A DNA stretch of 64,000 nucleotides from Treponema maltophilum ATCC 51939 (GTDB lineage Bacteria > Spirochaetota > Spirochaetia > Treponematales > Treponemataceae): the NCBI RefSeq assembly GCF_000413055.1, contig NZ_KE332518.1, forward strand, positions 203,490-267,489, written 5' to 3'. The notes under the pieces are model-generated. The model searched no databases. It was not told the origin of the DNA and saw only the letters and a list, made by a program, of their open reading frames with translations. This document shows, in pieces, positions 8,739-16,121 of the stretch. The translations under genes and the position numbers were made by a program. Numbering within the stretch: position 1 is the first letter of the stretch; each line of letters starts with the position of its first letter.

Positions 8739-8831
8739 TCACATGCCATTGGTATGGTAAAGGAAAATATAAAAATGATAGCTTTGCTTCGCGGTGTAAC
8801 ACCGAGCGGAAAAAATTAGTAGGGTGAATAG

Positions 8832-8860
8832 TTGATGTTTAGACGCCTGTGTAGTATATT
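8832..8860 (+). promoter_or_regulatory. Promoter of the RelB/DinJ antitoxin gene
   Basis: TTGATG (8832-8837), a 17-bp spacer and TATATT (8855-8860) precede the AAGGAG-type binding site and ATG 8879. The 210-bp gap upstream (8668-8878) otherwise holds only the attC-like site and a small CGGTGT-A-ACACCG hairpin. Confidence 0.5.
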
Positions 8861-8878
8861 GTAGTAAGGAGTATTAAG

Positions 8879-9139
8879 ATGACTACAATATCAGCAAAAA
8901 TTACACAGAACGATAAAATAAGTTTTGAACGAATTTGTGATTCTATGGGAATAAATATTTCTTCGGCAATAAATTCTTTTGTAAAAGCTACAATTCGAGA
9001 AAACGGTCTTCCATTTGCGCTGAAAGCATCCGAAGATCCGTATATTTATTCGGAAGAAAATATGAAATATTTGCGTAAAAGTATACATCAGATTGAAACC
9101 GGGAAATGTCAAATTCATGAATTAAAGGAATCCGATTGA
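8879..9139 (+). CDS. RelB/DinJ-family antitoxin
   Basis: An 86-residue antitoxin. The N-terminal ITQNDKISFERICDSMGINI segment and the motif NGLPFALKAS are characteristic of the RelB/DinJ family, whose ribbon-helix-helix domain binds DNA while the C-terminal tail (YLRKSIHQIETGKCQIHEL) masks the toxin. The gene is intact and has its own promoter. The partner toxin directly downstream, a YoeB type, is broken, so this is now an orphan antitoxin that may still neutralise related toxins in trans. Confidence 0.85.
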   Translation: MTTISAKITQNDKISFERICDSMGINISSAINSFVKATIRENGLPFALKASEDPYIYSEENMKYLRKSIHQIETGKCQIHELKESD

Positions 9140-9302
9140 CGGTAAAGGTTTGGTCTGATATTGCATGGAACCATTAAAGCATGAATTATCAGGATATTGG
9201 AGCAGAAGAATAGATACGGCAAATCGACTTGTGTATAAAGTTGAAGATAATAAACTCTATATTGTTCAGTGCGGTACACATTACCATCAATCAAAAGCCT
9301 AG
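9136..9302 (+). pseudogene. yoeB: YoeB/Txe toxin gene with internal deletion
   Basis: Translation from TTG 9136 overlaps the antitoxin stop and gives TVKVWSDIAWNH, the start of a YoeB-type toxin, then a stop at 9175. From 9165, in another frame, the C-terminal half is well preserved: EPLKHELSGYWSRRIDTANR then LVYKVEDNKLYIVQCGTHYH. About 40 middle codons are missing at the junction near 9165-9172 (ATTGCATGG joined to AACCATTAAAG). The catalytic C-terminal segment remains but no complete toxin can be made. The stop TAG at 9300-9302 overlaps the next attC-like site. Confidence 0.85.
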
Positions 9303-9360
9303 CACCCGTTTCAATCTGACAACAGGACGTTGTACCCCGTTATGTGGATACCTGCTTAGC
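9297..9360 (+). repeat. attC-like site D1 (after broken YoeB)
   Basis: The left core GCCTAGC (six of seven to RYYYAAC) overlaps the toxin stop codon. The arm CACCCGTTTCAATCTGAC and a hairpin ACAAC-AGGAC-GTTGT (9319-9333) follow, then the right end GCTTAGC. The right arm is the most divergent of the set. Confidence 0.5.
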
Positions 9361-9396
9361 GCCGGAGGAAAACTTAACTGAAAAAGGAATCCGATT

Positions 9397-9999
9397 ATGG
9401 GAAAAGGAAAGAAAAAGTATTTAATAAAAAGAGTTTATTCTTTGTTAATAATATTTTTTTCATTACTAACTTGCTTGTTCGGTTCATGTTCAATCCTTTT
9501 TACCTCACAAGAGAAAATTGATGAATTAACGGAAAAATTTGATAACAATTTACTTCAAAAAAACGAAAAAAAAGAAATTAAAAGTATTTATAAAGACATG
9601 ATAAAAGGAGGAAAATTTATTTCCCCCGAAGCATCAAAAATTTTAAAATATTACATATCGGATCATACGGATGATTTATATATTAAGTCAAAATATTTTT
9701 ATAAATCCGAGTATATAAAAAAAATACTGAAAGAAAATGTGAATAAAGAAATTATCGGTCCGGTATATTTGAAAATAAAAGATGATGCAAGAATTGCATA
9801 TGCGGTTAACGGTTTTTATATAAATACAAATAAAAAGACCGTATATCAATATATAGATTTTGCACCAAGAAATGATAAATCCACATATACATATTTTGAT
9901 CTTCCTCAAAGGAGATTAAAAATAGCCGATAGATTAATCAGGGTGTTTGAGGAAGACGGAGGTTGTAAACCTTTTACGGTTTATATACTGTATGAATAA
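9397..9999 (+). CDS. Hypothetical lipoprotein in the cassette array
   Basis: A 200-residue lysine-rich predicted lipoprotein: basic N-terminus, a hydrophobic stretch and lipobox LTCLFGSCS. The remainder contains charged helices (EKFDNNLLQKNEKKEIKS) and a beta-rich C-terminus (AYAVNGFYINTNKKTVYQYI). I do not recognise the family. AAGGAA lies upstream of ATG 9397. An attC-like site begins six bases after the stop. Confidence 0.65.
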   Translation: MGKGKKKYLIKRVYSLLIIFFSLLTCLFGSCSILFTSQEKIDELTEKFDNNLLQKNEKKEIKSIYKDMIKGGKFISPEASKILKYYISDHTDDLYIKSKYFYKSEYIKKILKENVNKEIIGPVYLKIKDDARIAYAVNGFYINTNKKTVYQYIDFAPRNDKSTYTYFDLPQRRLKIADRLIRVFEEDGGCKPFTVYILYE

Positions 10000-10004
10000 T
10001 AAAC

Positions 10005-10075
10005 ACATAACACCGTTTTCAAAGCCGACAGCATAGCCGAGCTGCGTTGCGGGTTAAACAATATTTGCTGAATGC
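10005..10075 (+). repeat. attC-like site E1 (last of the array)
   Basis: The left core ACATAAC (six of seven to RYYYAAC), then CACCGTTTTCAAAGCCGAC, a CAGC-ATAGCCGA-GCTG hairpin and the right arm GCGGGTTAAAC. The right core is poor (GCTGAAT). The left core is complementary to the GTTATGC core at 8732, so 8733-10011 may once have moved as one unit. Confidence 0.65.
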
Positions 10076-10100
10076 CGCCGGGAGCGTACAAGGAGTAAAA

Positions 10101-11114
10101 ATGAAAAAGATAGGTTTATTAATTCTTTCAATTCTTTTATGCGATTGTGTATTTGCTCAAATGAGTTTTTCGGAACTGGGAGACAGAGCCGGATTGGGCG
10201 TTGTTTACAGAGAGAATACGGGAAATTTTATAAACCTTGTAAATATCGGTGACGGCTATATTATGCGATATAGGGATATGGCTAATCAAAAAGCGTATGC
10301 TGCAACCGTCAACATTATAAAAGGTTTTAATACAGCGGTAGAATTGATAGAAGTAAATGAAGGTACGAAAGAAGACTTTGAAACGATTTTAAGACCTAAA
10401 TTGTTAAATTTGTTTTTCTATACGGATATGGGTATGAGAAAGAATCTTCCCGGAAGATTTGTTACAATAAAAAGAGATTTGGTTTCGGGAACAATTATAA
10501 AATCCGGACTTATTGATTTTTTTATACCGATTACAAATTTAATTTGGGAAAAAGATGAAAATGAAAATATAATCACTGAATGTATTCAGTTCGGAGTTAT
10601 CTCTCCGGAAGAATTATCATATTTTTTAAATTCGGCGGATATTCCTAAACCGAAAATCAGAGATATGAATAAAGTAAAACCTAAAAAATCTGTCAAAGTC
10701 GATTATAATGATTTTGAATTACACCTTCCTGAGAATTATGTTCTTGATTCAAATTATTATGTTTTTCCCCATACAACAAAAAGAGACTCGGTGATTTATA
10801 CGGAAAAAATATCGCTGAAAGAATATGGTTTTAATGATTTATACACCTATATATTGGGTGATATTCTTGTAACATCTATGAAGGGATGTGTCGTACCGGC
10901 ATCATACAAAATGGAAGAAATAGGGAATGCCGTATGTGTAACTTATGATGTGATTTCTTATGATTATTGGGAATTAAATACATTGAAACTTTGTCTTTTC
11001 TCCGGTGATGGGGATAACTTTGACGTATTAAGAATAAACGGATATTCATCCTTTATAGAAAAAAATATTGATATGGTTAATAAAATAATAGAAACGGCTA
11101 AGGTCAAAAAATAG
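10101..11114 (+). CDS. Secreted hypothetical protein at the array's distal end
   Basis: A 337-residue exported protein with a clear signal peptide (MKKIGLLILSILLCDCVFAQ). The mature part has no motif I recognise; it alternates beta-rich stretches and has a lysine-rich linker (PKIRDMNKVKPKKSVKVD) that splits it into two possible domains. ATG 10101 with AAGGAG at 10090-10095 is preferred to an upstream in-frame start. Low GC matches the array, but no attC-like site follows. It may be the last cassette with its site lost, or the first resident gene. It converges on, and overlaps the end of, the next minus-strand gene by 11 bp. Confidence 0.65.
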   Translation: MKKIGLLILSILLCDCVFAQMSFSELGDRAGLGVVYRENTGNFINLVNIGDGYIMRYRDMANQKAYAATVNIIKGFNTAVELIEVNEGTKEDFETILRPKLLNLFFYTDMGMRKNLPGRFVTIKRDLVSGTIIKSGLIDFFIPITNLIWEKDENENIITECIQFGVISPEELSYFLNSADIPKPKIRDMNKVKPKKSVKVDYNDFELHLPENYVLDSNYYVFPHTTKRDSVIYTEKISLKEYGFNDLYTYILGDILVTSMKGCVVPASYKMEEIGNAVCVTYDVISYDYWELNTLKLCLFSGDGDNFDVLRINGYSSFIEKNIDMVNKIIETAKVKK

Positions 11115-12057
11115 TCGCGTTTGTTTTCCCGCGCAAAAGTTCCGCGGTTTCCCGTACGCCGCGCGCGCCGGAAGCACACAAAGCGGTGATAAAGGGGCGG
11201 CCGACCATTACCGCATGGGCGCCCAAAAAGCCCGCAACGAGGATATCGCGGAAGGTGCGGATGCCGCCGTCAACCCACAGTCGGCCGCAGTTTTTGCGCA
11301 GCGTTTTACCGTACGAAGCCAAAAATTCGGCGGTACTTCCTATGCGGTTTTCAACTCTTCCGCCGTGATTCGAAATAACGACGATGTCCGGTTTTACGCT
11401 TTTTACCGTATCCAACTCGCTTTCGTTGAAAATTCCTTTTATCGCGAAGGGGAGGTCGGTTTTGCGTTTTAGCTCGGAAAGCTGTTCTGCAGTCTTTTTT
11501 TCCAAGCTGACCAGACGGCGCATGGTAACTATGTTGTATGAATCGATGTCTACGCCGACTATCTCGGCAATGCCGCTGCTCCACTCAAAACGTTCGATGA
11601 TGCGTTCGTTCGGGTACGGTTTTACAAAAACGGCCGCGGCCGCCTGCGGATTTACCGTTTTGCGCGTTTCAACCGCTTTAATGCCGGACAAAAGTTTTAT
11701 GTCGGGACAGCCGTCGCCGATAGAAAGCTTTACGGAAGCGTCATCGCAGGCGTTTATTATGTCGAAGTAAAAAGATTCTTCCTCTTCGTAACCGACGTTT
11801 TCCACCGCGCCGGTTATGGGCGCAAGGCAGATTTCCGGCATTTTAAACGGAAGAATGCAAGACGGATCGCCGCCTTTTTCGGCTTCGCGCAGCGCCGATT
11901 CAAAAAGTCCGTCGGGCAATTCAAACGTTTTCCATGCGGCGCAATTCAGCCGGAAATTGATATTGCCGCCGAAGCCTCCCATGCCGGGCAGTTCGCCTGT
12001 GCAGCCGAAACCGTCGCATGTTGCGCAAAAATGACATTTGGAAGTATGCGCATTCAT
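11104..12057 (-). CDS. FMN-dependent alpha-hydroxy-acid oxidising protein
   Basis: A 317-residue TIM-barrel flavoprotein of the lactate/glycolate oxidase family. It has the FMN-phosphate and substrate motifs IVVISNHGGRVENR and DGGIRTFRDILVAGFLGAHA then VMVGRPF, with Lys in PFAIKGIF. It is shorter than typical lactate dehydrogenases (~350-390) and begins with a cysteine-rich segment (CHFCATCDGFGCTGELPG) not usual for the family, which could bind a metal or cluster; the donor-side chemistry is therefore uncertain. ATG 12057 overlaps the upstream stop as ATGA, so it is translationally coupled to the lipoprotein gene. Confidence 0.8.
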   Translation of the reverse strand: MNAHTSKCHFCATCDGFGCTGELPGMGGFGGNINFRLNCAAWKTFELPDGLFESALREAEKGGDPSCILPFKMPEICLAPITGAVENVGYEEEESFYFDIINACDDASVKLSIGDGCPDIKLLSGIKAVETRKTVNPQAAAAVFVKPYPNERIIERFEWSSGIAEIVGVDIDSYNIVTMRRLVSLEKKTAEQLSELKRKTDLPFAIKGIFNESELDTVKSVKPDIVVISNHGGRVENRIGSTAEFLASYGKTLRKNCGRLWVDGGIRTFRDILVAGFLGAHAVMVGRPFITALCASGARGVRETAELLRGKTNATIF

Positions 12058-12839
12058 TTTGTTTTCCACCGCGTGCGTATGATTATTTCGCCGGAATTCG
12101 ACAAAAAAGTATTCAATGCGATGCGGAAAGAAGCTTTTTTCCCGTTTTTTGAAGCGCTGCCCGTTCCAGCAGGAAGGACGGCGGCCTCCGTGATTTCGCC
12201 GGGAGCCGAAACGTCAAAAATAAAGAACGACGATTCGGATTCTTTTCGCATCGTGCTGCCGTACATGCTGCCGATGCTGTCGGCATATTCTTTTTCGCTC
12301 ATTTTTTCGCCGGTAAAGGCCGGTGCCATAAGGAATTCCGTATATTCGGCCGTTTCTTCAGGCATCAGTTTTAAAAGCGAATTGAGGGTTGCGGGGCTTA
12401 ACTTTACCGTCAGCGTTTCGCCGTCACCGTCGCTTCGGAGCGAAAGCGCGCCGCCCGTGTCGGCCGTGCGGATGTCCGCGCTGTGCGCGTTCAGCGAAAT
12501 ACCCGTTTTTCCCGAAAACGATAAAGAATCCAGCGTAAAGCCCGCTTTTTTAAATCCGGCTTTTATTTTCGCGTCGTCAAAAAGCGTTTTGTTTTCCTCG
12601 GTGCCGGTAAAAGCCGTTACGGTTTGTTCGAGCGATTTTCCCGCTTCCGTTTTAAAACTTAAAGCGGCGCCCTTACCCGCATCGAGCGACAAGGCTGCCC
12701 GGGCCGTACAGCCTGCAAAAGCGAAAATTGAAATGAAGAACAAAGCGAACGCGAGCAATGCCGCGGCTGTCGGTGCGGACCGCCCAGCCTGCGCTGTTTT
12801 TGCTGCCGATACGGCCTTTGAAAATTGTATGCTTTCCAT
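12054..12839 (-). CDS. Hypothetical lipoprotein
   Basis: A 261-residue protein with a long N-terminal segment, a strong hydrophobic helix and a lipobox (IFAFAGCTA); the mature part is serine/alanine/threonine-rich without cysteine or recognisable motif. ATG 12839 is chosen because AAGGA lies 7 bp upstream; the in-frame ATG at 12863 has no binding site. It sits between an NlpC/P60 hydrolase and the flavoprotein in a compact minus-strand operon, suggesting an envelope role, but its function is unknown. Confidence 0.65.
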   Translation of the reverse strand: MESIQFSKAVSAAKTAQAGRSAPTAAALLAFALFFISIFAFAGCTARAALSLDAGKGAALSFKTEAGKSLEQTVTAFTGTEENKTLFDDAKIKAGFKKAGFTLDSLSFSGKTGISLNAHSADIRTADTGGALSLRSDGDGETLTVKLSPATLNSLLKLMPEETAEYTEFLMAPAFTGEKMSEKEYADSIGSMYGSTMRKESESSFFIFDVSAPGEITEAAVLPAGTGSASKNGKKASFRIALNTFLSNSGEIIIRTRWKTK

Positions 12840-12859
12840 AAATACATCCTTGTGTGTTT

Positions 12860-14017
12860 TCAATTAAACAAATCCTTTGCCAAAATCGTTACGCGAATTC
12901 CCGTTGAAAAACGCAAGCCCGAAGCCGCGCTTTCCGTAAAGTCGAGCCGCGTATTGCCGGCTCCCGAAAACACCGTCCAATTTATATCCTGAATGAATGA
13001 AACTTCGCTTTTGTCTGCCCGAAACGACGGACTTTGCCAGAGCGCGCCGAATGTGCCCGGAAAGATCGGGGCGGAAAGTTTCCGGTCGGTGCCGAGCGAA
13101 TGTGCGCTTCCTGCCGTAAAAACCGGGCCCGCATACAGGCAAAACCCGTGCGGAAGACCGAGCGTAACGCAAAGCGGAAACTGATATATGCCCATAAGCG
13201 GTTCCAATCGGAATGCGGCGGAAAGTCCCGGTCTTAGGACGCGGCCTTTGTAATAGACGTCGGTTTGAAAGGATGCTCCCGTAACCGTCGGCACAAATTT
13301 GTCGGCCGAAAAAAAATTCCAGCGGAGCTGCGCCGAAAACGCACAGAATATTTTTGCGGAAATATCGTCGAACGGATCGTCTGAAGCGCTGATGTCGGCC
13401 GCGGATTCCGCTCGTGCGGTCGTTTCTTTATCGTTTTTTTTTACGGCATTTTCCGAAGTTTTTTCATCCGCGCCGTCTTTTGCGGAGGCGGGTGCTTTCG
13501 TAGTCTTTTTGTCCCGCGTATCCTGCGGAAGCGAGGGCGGCAAAAACTGGCCGCAGCCGGCATATCTTCGTTTCCACGAGCCTTGGTTTAAAGACGACAC
13601 GATAACGCCGGTATTCTCCCCGTCGCTTACGGCGTGGATGAATTGATTGTTCCCGATGTATAAACCCGCGTGAGTTATCTTTTCGCCGCCGTCTTTAAAA
13701 AACACGATGTCGCCCGGTTCTCTTTTTTCATCGGGAACCGTTTTGCAAAACGAATACATCGCGCGGGCCGTGCGCGGCAGCTGCACTTTCGTCGCTTCGC
13801 GCGCAACCGTGTAGATAAAACCCGAACAGTCCATACCCGCGGCGGTCAGACCGCCGTAACGGTACGGAACGCCGATATATTGCTTGGCCGCGGCGACGAC
13901 TTTTGCGCGCAGCTTTTCGGGCGTCTGCTCTTGCGCAGCAAGAAAGACTGCCTGTAAAAAACAGATGAAAATGCCGAGATATGTGCAAAAAAGCGCGCGC
14001 TTTGCGGACGACGTCAT
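12860..14017 (-). CDS. NlpC/P60 (C40) cell-wall peptidase with C-terminal envelope domain
   Basis: A 385-residue exported hydrolase. After a signal peptide (ending LAAQ), residues ~35-170 form an NlpC/P60 domain: the catalytic Cys is in GMDCSGFIYT and the His in THAGLYIGNNQFIHA; such enzymes cut gamma-D-Glu-diaminoacyl bonds in peptidoglycan. A charged Lys/Ala/Asp linker follows (about 175-225), then ~150 residues with alternating strands and a terminal pattern reminiscent of outer-membrane beta structure; that domain is not recognised. Start 14017 is preferred over a TTG at 14065 because it gives a proper signal and sits 6 nt behind a TATACT box. Confidence 0.85.
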   Translation of the reverse strand: MTSSAKRALFCTYLGIFICFLQAVFLAAQEQTPEKLRAKVVAAAKQYIGVPYRYGGLTAAGMDCSGFIYTVAREATKVQLPRTARAMYSFCKTVPDEKREPGDIVFFKDGGEKITHAGLYIGNNQFIHAVSDGENTGVIVSSLNQGSWKRRYAGCGQFLPPSLPQDTRDKKTTKAPASAKDGADEKTSENAVKKNDKETTARAESAADISASDDPFDDISAKIFCAFSAQLRWNFFSADKFVPTVTGASFQTDVYYKGRVLRPGLSAAFRLEPLMGIYQFPLCVTLGLPHGFCLYAGPVFTAGSAHSLGTDRKLSAPIFPGTFGALWQSPSFRADKSEVSFIQDINWTVFSGAGNTRLDFTESAASGLRFSTGIRVTILAKDLFN

Positions 14018-14052
14018 AAAATCAGTATACGTTATTCCGTATAAAGGCTCAA
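14018..14052 (-). promoter_or_regulatory. Leaderless-type promoter of the NlpC/P60 gene
   Basis: On the minus strand, TTGAGC (14052-14047), a 17-bp spacer and TATACT (14029-14024) are followed by GATTTT and ATG. The 6-nt gap leaves no room for a ribosome binding site. Confidence 0.55.
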
Positions 14053-14119
14053 GAGTATGCTTCAATTACAGTCTTCAATATTTTTATTCCATTTGTTATT
14101 ATCTTAGCGGAGGATAACA

Positions 14120-15109
14120 ATGCGATCGGCTTTGGCCATTAAACAAATAGACGACTATGATTATATATTGAGAGAGCAGTTCGGCTTTACGTGTGCGGAC
14201 GGGGCCTGCTGTAAAACATACACAATTCCCGAAGAAATCGGGCGCGGAACCATCCGCAATATTTTTCCCTGCGGCAACGCCGGCCTTTCGATTATTCATA
14301 TAAAACTGAAATATCCGCTTATAATGAATTATGACGGCTACGATTCCGCGTTTGAAACAACCTGCTGTTTTCGCGGTCACATCGCCTATTGCGAAACAGG
14401 CGTAATCGATACGTGTCTTTCTCCGAACGAGCTGGGCATTTACATAAAGCAAAAAAGCCGCGGCATGATGATGTATCCTTCCGGCGAAGAAATCTTGGCG
14501 GTTTCGCTGTTCGGGACGGGTGAATTTAAAAAGCTGCTTCCTTTTTGCCGCGAAGAAACAAAAGAAAAAACGAAAACCAAAGAAACGGACGGCTTGGTTC
14601 ATTGGTTGATGAGACCGAAGAAAGTTGAAATCCCGCTGAAAAACCTGTTCAGACTTATTCTCGATACCTCAATCGACGCCGCCGCGCAGCCGCTGTTTTA
14701 CGAAGGAATTGTAAAAACGCTTTTAACGCTGCTTTATCGGCGTTATATTTTAAATCCTTCGCGCGGTATTGTCGGAGCGGCAATGCCTTCGCCGGATTAT
14801 GCGGCCGTTTTGTGCGCCCATGATATTTTATCAGAGCGCTACACCGACCCGCCGACCATTCCCGAATTGGCACGGCTCGTATTTTTAAACGAAAATCGTT
14901 TAAAACGCGGATTTAAAGAGCTGTTCGGGAAAACCATTCACCAATTTACCAATACGCTAAAAATGGAAACGGCGCAATCGTTATTGGAAGACGAGGATAA
15001 AACCGTCAGCCAAATTGCCTATGAAGTCGGTTATGTAAATGTGAGCCATTTTTCGCATGCTTTTCGGCAAATTTACGGTAAAAATCCGAGCGATTTTCGT
15101 AAACCATAA
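14120..15109 (+). CDS. AraC-family transcriptional regulator of the downstream ABC importer
   Basis: A 329-residue regulator. The C-terminal ~100 residues hold the two helix-turn-helix units of AraC proteins (IPELARLVFLNENRLKRGFK, then VSQIAYEVGYVNVSHFSHAF and FRQIYGKNPSDFRK). The N-terminal ~220 residues should sense an effector; they contain a cysteine-rich stretch (CADGACCKTY, CCFRGHIAYCETG) that could bind a metal. GGAGG precedes the ATG. It lies 85 bp upstream of, and on the same strand as, a nickel/peptide-type ABC operon, which it most likely controls; this class of regulator often governs metal-chelate uptake. Confidence 0.88.
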   Translation: MRSALAIKQIDDYDYILREQFGFTCADGACCKTYTIPEEIGRGTIRNIFPCGNAGLSIIHIKLKYPLIMNYDGYDSAFETTCCFRGHIAYCETGVIDTCLSPNELGIYIKQKSRGMMMYPSGEEILAVSLFGTGEFKKLLPFCREETKEKTKTKETDGLVHWLMRPKKVEIPLKNLFRLILDTSIDAAAQPLFYEGIVKTLLTLLYRRYILNPSRGIVGAAMPSPDYAAVLCAHDILSERYTDPPTIPELARLVFLNENRLKRGFKELFGKTIHQFTNTLKMETAQSLLEDEDKTVSQIAYEVGYVNVSHFSHAFRQIYGKNPSDFRKP

Positions 15110-15194
15110 AATTCCTTTCGGGGTATAATTAATCCCGATCGGGGTAGAGAGCGGAACTCTTTCCGGCAAAAATAAACGAAAGAGGCCGCGAAGT

Positions 15195-16121
15195 ATGGAA
15201 ATTATAAAAAAAACGGCATACCTTTTGCTCGTTTTATTGTGCGTGTCTTTTTTGTCGTTTTTTTTGGCGAATATATCGCCGATTGATCCTGCCGAAGCCT
15301 ATGCGCGCCGAATTTCGCGTTCCGCCGGCACGGAATTGATCGCTCAATATAAAAAAATTACGGGATTCGATAAAACGCTGCCCGAACAGTATTGGTCATG
15401 GATAAAGCGGGCAGCCCGTTTGGATTTCGGCGTTTCGTATATTACCAAAAAAGACATACGAACCGAACTGCGCAAAGCTTTGCCGGCAACATTGACCGTC
15501 GCCGTATGCGCGGCCGTTTTTATTATCGTTTTTTCCGTTCCGCTCGGCATAACGGCGGCTTTAAACAATGGCCGCTTTGTGGACAGGCTCATCGGCTTTT
15601 TTTCTTTTGTAAGTTTTTCCGTGCCCGGTTATTTTGCCGGCCTTTTGTGTTTACGGTATTTCGGCATGCATTTGCATTGGTTTCCGGTTATCGGGCACGG
15701 GCATATCGTCAGTGTGCTTTTTGCCGCGTTTGTACTTGCGCTGCCGATGATCGGCATGCTTACCCGGCTTTTGCGTTCGTTTTTATTGGAAAACGAAGAT
15801 AAAGAGTACATTCAATACGCTAAAGCGCGCGGAATCGGCAGCCGGCACATTATGGCTCGCCATCTTTTGCGCAACGCGGCGCCCGTTCTTTTGACGCTGT
15901 GGGGGCAAAATATCGGCTATTTAATCGCGGGAACGGCAATCACGGAAAGTATCTTTTCAATTCCCGGCATCGGCATCTATGCATTGAACGCCGCAATCAA
16001 CCGCGATTTTCCCGTTATCAACGCCTATCTTGTGCTGACGGCATTCGCGTTTGTCGTGTGCAACGGCGCGGCGGAATTTCTCGGCGCTGCGCTCAACCCC
16101 TTGCTGAGGAACCGCGCATGA
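15195..16121 (+). CDS. Nickel/peptide-type ABC importer permease (NikB/DppB-like)
   Basis: A 308-residue inner-membrane permease of the Dpp/Opp/Nik family with about six hydrophobic segments. It has the signature FGVSYITKKDIRTELRKALP before the transport domain and the ATPase-contacting EYIQYAKARGIGSRHIMARH loop. The stop overlaps the next start as ATGA. The substrate could be nickel, a nickel chelate or short peptides; the neighbouring regulator and binding protein make a metal chelate plausible but not certain. Confidence 0.88.
   Translation: MEIIKKTAYLLLVLLCVSFLSFFLANISPIDPAEAYARRISRSAGTELIAQYKKITGFDKTLPEQYWSWIKRAARLDFGVSYITKKDIRTELRKALPATLTVAVCAAVFIIVFSVPLGITAALNNGRFVDRLIGFFSFVSFSVPGYFAGLLCLRYFGMHLHWFPVIGHGHIVSVLFAAFVLALPMIGMLTRLLRSFLLENEDKEYIQYAKARGIGSRHIMARHLLRNAAPVLLTLWGQNIGYLIAGTAITESIFSIPGIGIYALNAAINRDFPVINAYLVLTAFAFVVCNGAAEFLGAALNPLLRNRA

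Larger units (their letters stand above)
5469..10075 (+). mobile_element. Integron cassette array without integrase in view (CALIN-like)
   Basis: The region holds short AT-rich genes all on one strand. Each functional unit is followed, at or within a few bases of its stop codon, by a 55-75 bp imperfect palindrome. Five sites (6094, 8006, 8671, 9297, 10005) share the left arm TRAYRCCGTTTYCAAAGCCGAC in more or less degenerate form, then a central hairpin. Four of them also share a right arm resembling GCGGNTTAAA. Two right ends match the attC core GTTRRRY well or nearly so (GTTAGGT at 8068, GTTATGC at 8732). The left arm closely resembles well-known class 1 attC sites. No tyrosine recombinase is encoded in the window. 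Confidence 0.72.

Noticed and set aside
8745-8830. YoeB-like toxin remnant in the frame starting CHWYGKGKYKND
   Set aside because: Apart from a few aromatic residues it does not follow the YoeB C-terminal pattern, and a short hairpin explains part of the sequence.
12031-12867. A 278-codon plus-strand frame opposite the lipoprotein gene, and similar long frames opposite hisAIE, rpiA and thiP
   Set aside because: Antisense shadows caused by codon bias; their translations are low-complexity and match no family.
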